Shown here: positions 54,825 to 62,998 of the stretch, in pieces
How the letters are laid out: each line of letters begins with the position of its first letter
How positions within the stretch are numbered: the first letter of the stretch is position 1
From: Alphaproteobacteria bacterium
Lineage (GTDB): Bacteria > Myxococcota_A > UBA796 > GCA-2862545
Reading direction: 5' to 3'
NCBI GenBank assembly: GCA_020632925.1
Contig: JACKER010000030.1
Coordinates: forward strand, 24,418 to 88,417
Length of the DNA stretch: 64,000 nucleotides
The notes under the pieces: model-generated
The model's database searches: none
The model's input: the letters and a program-made list of their open reading frames with translations, nothing else
What the model was told of the DNA's origin: nothing
Program-made: the position numbers and the translations under genes

Positions 54825-56084
54825 TCAGGCGTTGCGGAACAGGGACACGACCACGGTCTTGTCGTCGCCACCCATGTTGGCGGTCAGACCGAGGCTCGGC
54901 GCGTTCGTCACCTGGTAGTCGCCGCAGGCGCCCTTCATCTGGCGCCAGATCTCCAGGACCTGCTTCACGCCGGTGGCACCGACCGGGTGGCCGAAGCCGA
55001 CGAGCCCGCCACCGGTGTTGATCGGCAGATCACCGGTGATCTGCGTGCGGCCCTCGCGAACCATCGCGGCGGCCTGCCCGGGGGCGGCGAAGCCGATCGC
55101 CTCCATCATCAGCAGCTCGGTGACGGTGAAGCAGTCGTGGACCTCGCACACGCCGACCTCGCCGGCCTTCGTACCGCTGTCGGCGAAGGCACCGGCGGCG
55201 GCCGCGGCGGTCGTGCTGAGCACGGTGGGATCACCGTCCTGCCAGAGGTTGCCGGTGGCGTGGGACACCGTGACGACCTCGATCGCGTCGGCAGGGGTCT
55301 TCCCGAGCCTGCGCAGGCCCTCCTCGCTGACCACGACGATCGCGGTGCCACCGTCGGAGACCTGGCTGCAGTCGGACATCTTCATGTACGGCGAGAGCTC
55401 CGCGTTCGACAGGAAGCAGGGGTTCTTGTCGGAGGCGGCGGACGCCGTCGCGAGGTCCATCTTCACCGAGCGCATGTGGGCGTTCGGGTTCCGGTTGGCG
55501 TTCGCGTACGCCTTGACCGCCACGTGTCCGATGTCCTCCTCGGTCACGCCGAACTTCTCGCGGTACGCACGGGTGCGCAGCGCGAACAGGGCGGGGAAGG
55601 TGAAGTCGTCGATCCCGCGCTGGCGGGCGTAGTGCGAGGCGCGAGCGAGGTAGTCACCGCCCGTGCGGGCGCTCTCGGTGGTCTGGACCTCGACGCCGCA
55701 GGCGAGCGCCACGTCGGTCCCGGCCTGGATCGACTCGACGGCGCTGGCGAAGGCGAGCCCACCCGAAGCACACGCGGCTTCGACGCGGAACATCGGCTTG
55801 TTCTGCAGGCCGGGGTTCGCGCCCACCATCGCGGCGCCGAGGTGCCCCTGCTTGGAGAAGAGCTCGCCGACGAAGTTGCCGATCCACCCCTTCTGGACGG
55901 CTTCGGCGGGGGTCCCGGTCGCCTCGAGGGCACCGTTCACCGCGAGCCGGACGTAGTCCTCGAGGGTCGGGTTGTCGCGCTTGCCGAAGTCCGGGTGCCC
56001 CTTCCACACGAAGTCGGGGTGCTTCTTGCCGATGAACGGCGTGGTGGCGCCTCCGAGGACGAAGGTGCGGCGATGAAGGCTCAT
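54825..56084 (-). CDS. Thiolase family acyl-CoA acetyltransferase
   Basis: 419 residues from ATG at 56084 (GGAGG upstream). Nucleophile Cys in RVEAACASGGLAF (about residue 93), VHDCFT and the C-terminal catalytic His in GFGHPVGATG; the usual second Cys loop CGGGG near the end is not seen (NMGGDDKTVVV instead), as in SCP2-type thiolases. Likely condenses or cleaves acyl-CoA; chain length is unknown. Coupled (ATGA) to the membrane protein gene upstream. Confidence 0.88.
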   Translation of the reverse strand: MSLHRRTFVLGGATTPFIGKKHPDFVWKGHPDFGKRDNPTLEDYVRLAVNGALEATGTPAEAVQKGWIGNFVGELFSKQGHLGAAMVGANPGLQNKPMFRVEAACASGGLAFASAVESIQAGTDVALACGVEVQTTESARTGGDYLARASHYARQRGIDDFTFPALFALRTRAYREKFGVTEEDIGHVAVKAYANANRNPNAHMRSVKMDLATASAASDKNPCFLSNAELSPYMKMSDCSQVSDGGTAIVVVSEEGLRRLGKTPADAIEVVTVSHATGNLWQDGDPTVLSTTAAAAAGAFADSGTKAGEVGVCEVHDCFTVTELLMMEAIGFAAPGQAAAMVREGRTQITGDLPINTGGGLVGFGHPVGATGVKQVLEIWRQMKGACGDYQVTNAPSLGLTANMGGDDKTVVVSLFRNA

Positions 56085-56704
56085 GGATCCTCCTGATCCT
56101 GTTCTGGTGCGGCGGGGGCCGGCGCGGGCTCGGTGGCCACGCCCTGGCTTTCCAGCGCCTGGTGGTACTCGGCGAGCAGGGCCTCGTAGCGCGACATGGC
56201 CTGCGTGACCGTGGGATCGTCCGCCCAGGCGGAGGCCCTGACGGTCGCAGCCGCGGTGACCATTCCGGGCTCCAGCGCGTCCATCGCGGCGCGGGAGTCC
56301 TCCTCGGTGCGGATGCTGCGCAGGTCGGTCAGCACGCCCTGGTTCAGCTCGTCCGCGAGCGCCTTGGCGTCGTCCGAGCCGTCCTTGAGGAGGACGTACC
56401 GCACGGCCGCCCATGGGGCGATGAGCTTGCCGGAGTAGATGACCTCGGGGCGGTTGCGGCGCTCGGTGAAGCGCTCCATCCCCGGCTTCTGGCCGGTCAC
56501 CATGCGCGAGAGATCGCGCTCCGGTCGCGGGGCCCCGCCGTTGGCGCGGACGACCGTGCCGGGCTCGACGGCCACTCCCGCGGGCGCCGGGGTGCCGCCG
56601 TCGGTCCTGACGACGTCGGCGCCGGTGTTCGGCTTGGGCATCAGCAGGACGGCCATGACCAGTCCGAGCGCGGCGACCACCGCGATCCACCAACGGCCTT
56701 TCAT
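56081..56704 (-). CDS. Membrane-anchored protein of unknown function
   Basis: 207 residues from ATG at 56704. N-terminal signal anchor MKGRWWIAVVAALGLVMAVLLM, then a Thr/Gly/Pro linker and a mostly helical periplasmic domain (about 75-185) with many Arg/Glu residues, ending in a Pro/Ala/Gln tail. I do not recognise a family. First gene of a two-gene unit with the thiolase; divergent from dam. Confidence 0.6.
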   Translation of the reverse strand: MKGRWWIAVVAALGLVMAVLLMPKPNTGADVVRTDGGTPAPAGVAVEPGTVVRANGGAPRPERDLSRMVTGQKPGMERFTERRNRPEVIYSGKLIAPWAAVRYVLLKDGSDDAKALADELNQGVLTDLRSIRTEEDSRAAMDALEPGMVTAAATVRASAWADDPTVTQAMSRYEALLAEYHQALESQGVATEPAPAPAAPEQDQEDP

Positions 56705-57007
56705 CACTCCTCCACGGAAACGCCCTCTACCCCGATCCGGGGCGCGGCGGATCGGTTCGCGCGCCCTCCGTTCGCACCCGGATCCGGCGTCCCTGGCAGA
56801 TCCTTCCATCGATCGAAAGTCAAGGGAGGAGATCGTTTTTCGATCGATTCCGGTTCGTCAGATTGCGACATTGTATTGATTAGCTGCAGATCATTCGTGC
56901 TAGCGTCAGGTTCGGTCCACACATCGATGCGGTCAAAAACTGTCCGGGTTTGCTACGAACTCGGGTGGGGGATCGCGGCGCAGCGTGGGATCTCGGAGAA
57001 CGAACCG
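56705..57007. other. 303-base AT-rich divergent region before dam
   Basis: No gene seen. 56811-56900 is about 46 percent GC (41 of 90 bases) against roughly 70 percent around it. It has ten GATC sites in 56734-56992 and an 11-base inverted repeat. A weak TTGATT (56876-56881) with TAGCGT (56901-56906) could be a dam promoter but is not convincing. Confidence 0.6.
56808..56848. promoter_or_regulatory. GATC-containing inverted repeat upstream of dam
   Basis: Perfect 11-base arms ATCGATCGAAA (56808-56818) and TTTCGATCGAT (56838-56848), 19-base centre holding a third GATC. Candidate operator whose methylation state could be read by a regulator, or an RNA hairpin of the divergent transcript. Confidence 0.5.
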
Positions 57008-57856
57008 ATGAAGCCGATTCTCAAGTGGGCAGGTGGCAAGTCCCGGCTGGCCCCCCAGATCGCGAGCGCCTTCGCCTCCAACTGCGAGGGCACCTACTAC
57101 GAGCCGTTTGTGGGATCCGCGGCGGTCTACCTCCATCTGAAGGCGGAAGGACGGATCGGACGTGCGGTCCTGTCCGATGCCAACGAGAAGCTCGTCGCCG
57201 TCCACCGCGCCGTCCGCGATCGGGTGGAGGACCTCCTCGATGCGCTGGCCTCGCTGCCGACCGAGGACTGGCGCGAGCGGTACTACGAGGTGCGCGAGGC
57301 CTACAACCTGGGCCCGCACGCCGGACCGGAGCACGCCGCCCGCTTCATCTGGTTGAACCGCGCCGGGTTCAACGGGCTCTACCGCGAGAACCGTCGCGGC
57401 GAGTTCAACGTGCCCTGCGGAAAGTACGCCGCCTTGCGGCTCCCCGACGCCGAGCACTTCCGCGCCGTCTCGGCCCTGCTGCAGGACGCCGACATCCGCA
57501 CCGCGACCTTCGACCAGGTGCTGGGCGCGGCCGACGAGGGGGACCACGTCTACTGCGACCCGCCGTACGTGCCGCTCACCGAGACGGCCTGCTTCACCGG
57601 CTACTGCAGCCTGCCCTTCGGGATCGACGAGCAGAAGTCGCTGGCGCTGCACGCGCGCAAGGCGGCGATGAAGGGCGCTGTGGTGGTGCTGTCGAACCAC
57701 GATCTGCCGGTCGTCCGCAACGAGCTCTACCCGCCCGACGGCGGCTTCCGGCACGTGGCCCGGCCGCGTGTCGCGCGGGCGATCTCGCGCGGCGCCCGCG
57801 GCTCGGCGCCTGAGATCGTGGCCGCGATCGGTCCGCTGCGCCGCGACGTGGCCTGA
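57008..57856 (+). CDS. dam: DNA adenine methylase, Dam (D12) family
   Basis: 282 residues from ATG 57008, close to E. coli Dam (278). Motifs: KWAGGKSRL (motif X region), YYEPFVGSAAVYLHL (motif I), and the catalytic DPPY in HVYCDPPYVPL (about residue 182). Expected to methylate the A of GATC. No partner endonuclease seen, so housekeeping or regulatory. Neighbouring AT-rich leader suggests either transfer or a special control region. Confidence 0.9.
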   Translation: MKPILKWAGGKSRLAPQIASAFASNCEGTYYEPFVGSAAVYLHLKAEGRIGRAVLSDANEKLVAVHRAVRDRVEDLLDALASLPTEDWRERYYEVREAYNLGPHAGPEHAARFIWLNRAGFNGLYRENRRGEFNVPCGKYAALRLPDAEHFRAVSALLQDADIRTATFDQVLGAADEGDHVYCDPPYVPLTETACFTGYCSLPFGIDEQKSLALHARKAAMKGAVVVLSNHDLPVVRNELYPPDGGFRHVARPRVARAISRGARGSAPEIVAAIGPLRRDVA

Positions 57857-57901
57857 CCACCGCGAGCGCACGGGGATACCCTGCGGGCTGTTGGAGCCCG
57901 C

Positions 57902-59734
57902 ATGACCGAGCAGAAGCCGCCCGCACCCCCCGCCAGGCCGTCCCGCGGCGTGGGTCGAAGCACCATGGTGTTGCTGGGACTCACCGCGTTGCTCGGGCTG
58001 CTCTTCGTGGCGAGCGTCGGCGTCGTCGCGTGGACCTGGTCCTCGCGCAGCGGCGGCGTCGTGCACGACCAGAGCTTCCTCGCGCTCACGCTGTCCGGCG
58101 AGATCTCGGACGGCCCGCAGCCCGGCGGCATCTTCGACGACCCGGGCGAGTTCCCTCCGATCGCCTCCGAGATCGCGGCGGCGGTCCGCAAGGCGAAGGA
58201 CGATCCCCGGATCGAGGGGATCTGGCTCGTGATGGACTCCCCGAGCGTCGGATGGGCCGGGTACGAGGAGATCCGCGACGCGCTGGTCGCCTTCCGCGAG
58301 GCGGGCAAGCCGTGTGTGGCGTACTCGGAGGCCTGGACGATCGGGCCCTACTACCTGGCGAGCGCCTGCGACGTGGTCGCCATGCCGCCCTCCGGCATCG
58401 CCCTGATCAACGGCTTCTCGGCGCACGTCACCTTCTACGCAGGGACGTTCGACAAGATCGGGGTCCAGGCCCAGATGCTCCACGTCGGCGACTTCAAGTC
58501 CGCCGTCGAGCCCTATGAGCGGACCGAGCCCAGCGAGCCCGCCTCGGAGGCCATGAACGGCCTGCTCGACTCCCTGTGGGGGAACGTGCTGGACCAGGTG
58601 GCGGCCGGTCGTGGGGTTCCCGTCGACCAGCTCCGCGAGCGGATCGACCACCCGACGCTGTCGCCCCGACGCGCGCTCGAGGCGGGCTTCGTCGACGTCC
58701 TGGCGTACCCGGACCAGCTCCGCGCCCACCTGTCCGAGGTGAAGCAGGACGGCTGGAAGGAGAAGCTCGACGTGCCCTTCGACGGTGACGACGACGAGCT
58801 CGACGACCGCTTCACCAAGCTGCGCCCCTACCTGGCGGAGCTCCGCGGGGAGGAGGACGGTCGCGGCGCGAAGATCGCCGTCATCCACGCGGAGGGCCAG
58901 ATCATGGGTGGCGAGGGCGGCGGCCTGTTCGGCGACACCTCGCTCACGGATCGGCGCTTCCACGAGTGGATGGAGGAGGCGCGCGCGGACGACGCCGTGA
59001 AGGCGGTCGTGCTCCGGGTGAACTCCCCGGGTGGCTCGGGCCTGGCGTCGGACCTCATGTGGCGCGACATCCAGCGCTTCCGGGCCACCGGCCGGCCGGT
59101 GGTCGTCTCCATGGGGAACTACGCCGCTTCCGGCGGGTACTACATCAGCGCGCCCGCCGACTGGATCATCGCCCAGCCGAACACGCTGACCGGCTCCATC
59201 GGCGTCTTCGGTGGCAAGATCATCTTCGCCGGCACCTACGAGAAGCTCGGCCTGACGGACCATGCGTACGAGCGGGGGGCAGAGGCGGATCTGCTGTCGA
59301 CGCTCGAGCCGTTCTCGGACGAGGGGCGCGTCAGCTACCAGGGCTTCCTCGACGACTTCTACGCCACGTTCCTCGGTCGCGTGTCCGAGGGACGGAAGAT
59401 GGAGACGGATGCGGTCCACGCCGTGGCCCAGGGGCGGGTCTGGACCGGCAGCCAGGCGCTCGACCGCAAGCTCGTCGACGAGCTCGGCGGGCTCGACACC
59501 GCCATCGCGAAGGCCGCGGAGCTCGCGTCGGTCACCGACTACGGCGTGGAGCGGTGGCCGAAGCGCAAGGGCTTCTTCGAGCTGCTGATGGAGGACATCG
59601 AGAAGCAGTCGACCGTCGAGGTCACGCTCCCCGGCCTCGATCCGGACGCGCTGCAGGACGTCATGAGCCTGGCCGCCATCCTCGAAGACGGACCGGCCGC
59701 GCTGGTTCCGGGCGGCCTGCGCCTCTCGGAGTAG
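57902..59734 (+). CDS. sppA: Signal peptide peptidase SppA, 67K type
   Basis: Degrades leftover signal peptides in the membrane. 610 residues, the double-domain form. One N-terminal membrane helix (MVLLGLTALLGLLFVASVGVVAWTW). Catalytic Lys199 in HVGDFKSAVEPY (first half) and Ser410 in MGNYAASGGYYI (second half), a spacing like E. coli SppA Lys209/Ser409. A C-terminal tail of about 40 residues is extra. Confidence 0.95.
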   Translation: MTEQKPPAPPARPSRGVGRSTMVLLGLTALLGLLFVASVGVVAWTWSSRSGGVVHDQSFLALTLSGEISDGPQPGGIFDDPGEFPPIASEIAAAVRKAKDDPRIEGIWLVMDSPSVGWAGYEEIRDALVAFREAGKPCVAYSEAWTIGPYYLASACDVVAMPPSGIALINGFSAHVTFYAGTFDKIGVQAQMLHVGDFKSAVEPYERTEPSEPASEAMNGLLDSLWGNVLDQVAAGRGVPVDQLRERIDHPTLSPRRALEAGFVDVLAYPDQLRAHLSEVKQDGWKEKLDVPFDGDDDELDDRFTKLRPYLAELRGEEDGRGAKIAVIHAEGQIMGGEGGGLFGDTSLTDRRFHEWMEEARADDAVKAVVLRVNSPGGSGLASDLMWRDIQRFRATGRPVVVSMGNYAASGGYYISAPADWIIAQPNTLTGSIGVFGGKIIFAGTYEKLGLTDHAYERGAEADLLSTLEPFSDEGRVSYQGFLDDFYATFLGRVSEGRKMETDAVHAVAQGRVWTGSQALDRKLVDELGGLDTAIAKAAELASVTDYGVERWPKRKGFFELLMEDIEKQSTVEVTLPGLDPDALQDVMSLAAILEDGPAALVPGGLRLSE

Positions 59735-59791
59735 GGCCCCCGGTCAACGTCGGTCTCGAAAAACACGGGAGTCGTGCAAGCCGTTACGGTG

Positions 59792-59812
59792 TTCGAGCGT
59801 ACGTACGTCGAA
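59792..59812. promoter_or_regulatory. Near-palindrome before the subtilase gene
   Basis: TTCGA-G-CGTACGTACG-TCGAA: 5-base arms around a 10-base palindrome, one base off symmetry, 15 bases before the ATG. Possible operator or hairpin near the ribosome site. Confidence 0.3.
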
Positions 59813-59826
59813 ACGCAGGAGGCGGC

Positions 59827-61587
59827 ATGACGCGCAGGTCGCTGATCGGTGTGGCCCTGGCCGGGACGGTGGCGGCGACCTTCGCCCTCGGTCCCGACGC
59901 GATCGAGCGCCACAAGCCCGCGGTCCCGGAGGTCGGGTCCGCAGCTCACCGTGGCGGGACGCTGGTGGTCGATCTCGTGGACGGCGCCAGCGAAGCCGAC
60001 CTCCAGAAGGTCGAGGCCGAGCTCGGCGTGGATCTCAGCTGGCTGTCGGAGCTGACGGTCGACGAGGCGCTCGCGGTGGGCGAGGTCCCCGATCTGGCGG
60101 CCGCGCTCGCGGTGCTGCGCGACGAGGCGCTCGTGGAGACCGCCGAGCCCGAGCTGATGCTCTCGCTCGATCCCGAGGAGCTCTCGGTCGCGACGGTCTC
60201 CGAGACGCTGCCGGACGGGTACCCGAACGATCCGCTGTACGAGAAGCAGTGGCACCTGCGCGCGATGGGCGCCCCCGACGGCTGGGCGCACAGCCCGCGC
60301 GGCAAGGGCGTGGTGGTGGCGGTCGTCGACACCGGCATCACCCGGGTCGAGGACCTCGAGGGCGTGCGCATGTTGGAGGGCGCGAGCTTCGTCCCCGGGG
60401 CAAAGACGGCGGCCGACGACCAGGGGCACGGAACGCACGTCGCCGGCACGATCGCGCAGGCGACGAACAACGGGAAGGGCTGCGCGGGCGTCGCTCCCGA
60501 GGCCACGCTGCTGCCGGTGAAGGTGCTCTCCGGTGCGGGCTTCGGCAGCTCCGCGTGGATCGCCGCCGGCATCGACTACGCGGTGGACGAGGGCGCGGAC
60601 GTGATCAACCTGTCGCTCGGCGGCGGGTACAGCTCGGTCATCCACAACGCCATCAAGAAGGCCCACGCGAAGGGCGTGATCGTGGTGGCGGCCGCCGGGA
60701 ACGGCGGGCGGCGCGGCGTGAGCTGGCCCGGCGCGCTCGAGGAGGCCATCGGCGTGTCCTCGGTCGGCCCGAGCGGCTCGCTCGCTCCGTACTCGAGCTA
60801 CGGCGAGGGCGTGGACATCGCGGGCCCCGGCGGCGACAAGACGAAGCCCGGCGGCGGTGTGTTCCAGGACACGATCGACGGGCGTGGCGGCCACCACTAC
60901 GCCGAGTACCAGGGCACCTCGATGGCGACCCCCCACGTCGCGGGCGCCGCGGCGGTGCTGCTGTCCCGCGGGATGGCGCCGGACGCGGTGGAGCGCGCGC
61001 TGCTGGAGACGGCCGACGGCGACGGCAGCTGGAACGAGAAGTACGGTCACGGCAAGCTCTCGCTGACGGCGGCCCTCGGGCGCTCCGTGGGCAAGCACGG
61101 CAGCACGCGGTTCGCGCTGGCGGCCGTGTTCGCGCTGCTCATCGGTCAGCTGGCGTCGACCAACCGCTCCTTCCAGATCAAGAGCGCGGCCTTCGCGGGC
61201 TGGGTGGCCGGCGGGCTCTTCCTGCTCGAGTACCTCCCGCTCCCCGATCTGCTGCTGACCCGCCTGATCGCGCACCCGCTGCTGAGCTGGCCGGCGCTGC
61301 TGCTCGGCCCCGGGTTCGCGTCGTTCCCGCTGTGGTTGTCGGCGGCGCTCCCCGCCGTGGTCGGGTTCTCGCTGGGCGCGTTCCGCCAGACCCGTTGGCT
61401 GGCCTACGGGCTCGCGTGCGGCGTCGGAGCGCACCTGCTGCACGGTGCCGCCACCGGCACGGTCGGGGTGTCGCTGCTGCCCGCGTCCCTGGCGGGGCTG
61501 TGGTTGGTGGCGAACGCCACGGTGGCGATGCTCGTCGGCCTCGGCCTGGCGGGCGCCGAGAAGCTCGAGGAGGCAGGACGGCGATGA
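59827..61587 (+). CDS. Subtilisin-like protease with C-terminal membrane domain
   Basis: 586 residues from ATG 59827 (AGGAGG upstream). Signal peptide or anchor (SLIGVALAGTVAATFAL), an inhibitor-I9-like propeptide region to about residue 120, then an S8 catalytic domain with Asp168 (AVVDTGI), His201 (GHGTHVAG), oxyanion Asn (AAAGNGG) and Ser365 (GTSMATPHVAG). From about residue 430, five or six hydrophobic helices (FALAAVFALLIGQL, AAFAGWVAGGLFLLEYL, LLSWPALLLGPGF, AALPAVVGFSLGAF, WLAYGLACGVGAHLL, LWLVANATVAMLVGLGL) follow. Subtilases seldom carry a multi-pass tail. Coupled (ATGA) to the next small gene. Confidence 0.85.
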   Translation: MTRRSLIGVALAGTVAATFALGPDAIERHKPAVPEVGSAAHRGGTLVVDLVDGASEADLQKVEAELGVDLSWLSELTVDEALAVGEVPDLAAALAVLRDEALVETAEPELMLSLDPEELSVATVSETLPDGYPNDPLYEKQWHLRAMGAPDGWAHSPRGKGVVVAVVDTGITRVEDLEGVRMLEGASFVPGAKTAADDQGHGTHVAGTIAQATNNGKGCAGVAPEATLLPVKVLSGAGFGSSAWIAAGIDYAVDEGADVINLSLGGGYSSVIHNAIKKAHAKGVIVVAAAGNGGRRGVSWPGALEEAIGVSSVGPSGSLAPYSSYGEGVDIAGPGGDKTKPGGGVFQDTIDGRGGHHYAEYQGTSMATPHVAGAAAVLLSRGMAPDAVERALLETADGDGSWNEKYGHGKLSLTAALGRSVGKHGSTRFALAAVFALLIGQLASTNRSFQIKSAAFAGWVAGGLFLLEYLPLPDLLLTRLIAHPLLSWPALLLGPGFASFPLWLSAALPAVVGFSLGAFRQTRWLAYGLACGVGAHLLHGAATGTVGVSLLPASLAGLWLVANATVAMLVGLGLAGAEKLEEAGRR

Positions 61588-61799
61588 TCTGGACGGGAAC
61601 CCTCAAGCGCGTCGATCTCGGCGCGGGCGCCTGGATGCTGGAGACCGGTGACGGCGAGAAGCTGACGCTCTTCGGGGATGTGCCCGCGGAGCTGAAGGGC
61701 CGCAAGGTCGAGGTGACCGGACGCGAGATCCGCGATGGCGCGTCGTTCGTCATGGCCGGGCCGATGGTCGAGGTCGCGCGGGTCCGCGCGCTCGGATAG
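61584..61799 (+). CDS. Small beta-strand protein coupled to the subtilase
   Basis: 71 residues from ATG 61584 (ATGA overlap with the subtilase stop). Composition suggests a small OB-like or DUF5818-like beta barrel: WTGTLKRVDLGAGAWMLETGDGEKLTLFG then GRKVEVTGREIRDGASFVMAGPMVEV. No signal peptide. Function unknown; may regulate or be a substrate-side partner of the protease. Confidence 0.65.
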   Translation: MIWTGTLKRVDLGAGAWMLETGDGEKLTLFGDVPAELKGRKVEVTGREIRDGASFVMAGPMVEVARVRALG

Positions 61800-61809
61800 G
61801 CCCGCGCGC

Positions 61810-62973
61810 ATGCAGGGCGTGCGCGTGGTGGACTTCAGCCGGGTGCTGGCGGGCCCATGGGGGACCCAGCACCTCGCCGACCAGGGCGCCACCGTGATCA
61901 AGGTGGAGCCGCCCGGCGGTGACGAGACGCGGTGCTTCGCGCCCGTGGTCGACGGTGTGTCCACGTACTTCCTGTCTTGCAACCGGGACAAGCAGTCGGT
62001 GGTGCTCGACCTGCGCACGGACGCGGGGCGCGCGGTCGCGCGGGAGCTGGTGGCCACGGCCGACGTGTTGGTGCACAACTGGCGGCCGGGCATCGCCGAG
62101 CGCATCGGGCTCGGCTGGGAGCAGCTGCGCGAGGACCATCCCCGCCTGGTCTACGTCCACGTCTCCGCGTTCGGCAGCGACGATCCCGAGTGGCGGGAGC
62201 GGGCCGGGTACGACCTCGTGCTCCAGGCCATGGGCGGCGCGATGTCCTTCGGCGGGCTGCCCGGGAGCGCGCCCATGCGAGCAGGGACGCCGATCGCCGA
62301 TCTCGTGACCGGCCTGCTCGTCACCCAGGGCGCCCTCCAGGGGCTGCTGCACCGCGAGCGCACCGGCGAGGGACAGCGCATCGAGGTGAACATGATGCAG
62401 GCGCAGGCGGCCTGCCTCGTGTACCACTTCAGCCGGTACACGGTGACCAACGAGGTCGAGACGCAACGCGGCAACGCGCACCGCGGCCTCGTGCCCTACG
62501 ACGTGTTCCCGTGCAGCGACGGGCACCTGGCGCTCGCTTGCGGCAACGACGGGATCTGGGACCGCCTGCGCACGGCGCTCGGCCTGCCCGACGAGCCCAC
62601 CTGGCGCACGAACGCGGGGCGCGTGGCGGACCGGGCCGGGGTGGACGCGGCCCTCGTCGCCGTGCTCACGGGCTGGTCGGTCGACGACGCCGAGCGGAAG
62701 CTGTCCGACGCGGGCGTGCCCTGCGGACGGGTGCGGGACGTGGCGGGGGTGGTGGCCCACCCGAGCGTCGAGGCCGCCACCTTCGAGCACCCCGTGCTGG
62801 GCGAGGTCCGCGTGGCCGGTCCCGTGCTCCGGACCGCTTCGACGCGCGCCGCGCACGATCCCCCGCCCGCCCTCGGAGCGGACACTGCCCGTGTCCTGAC
62901 CGAGGACCTGGGGTACGGCGTGGAACGGCTCGCGTGGCTGCGGGAAGCCGGCGCGTTCGGGTCCGCGGGGTGA
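61810..62973 (+). CDS. CaiB/BaiF (class III) CoA-transferase
   Basis: Moves CoA between carboxylic acids. 387 residues from ATG 61810. Family opening GVRVVDFSRVLAGPWGTQHLADQGATVIKVEPPGGDETR; NRDKQSVVLDLRT; catalytic Asp in GTPIADLVTG (about residue 164). Substrates cannot be read from sequence; alpha-methylacyl-CoA racemase activity is an alternative within this fold. Confidence 0.9.
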   Translation: MQGVRVVDFSRVLAGPWGTQHLADQGATVIKVEPPGGDETRCFAPVVDGVSTYFLSCNRDKQSVVLDLRTDAGRAVARELVATADVLVHNWRPGIAERIGLGWEQLREDHPRLVYVHVSAFGSDDPEWRERAGYDLVLQAMGGAMSFGGLPGSAPMRAGTPIADLVTGLLVTQGALQGLLHRERTGEGQRIEVNMMQAQAACLVYHFSRYTVTNEVETQRGNAHRGLVPYDVFPCSDGHLALACGNDGIWDRLRTALGLPDEPTWRTNAGRVADRAGVDAALVAVLTGWSVDDAERKLSDAGVPCGRVRDVAGVVAHPSVEAATFEHPVLGEVRVAGPVLRTASTRAAHDPPPALGADTARVLTEDLGYGVERLAWLREAGAFGSAG

Positions 62974-62998
62974 TACGAGGGCGTCGAGGGTCCCGAAC

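Noticed and set aside
56933..59419. Open frame of 828 codons on the minus strand
   Set aside because: Antisense to dam and sppA, both with intact catalytic motifs.
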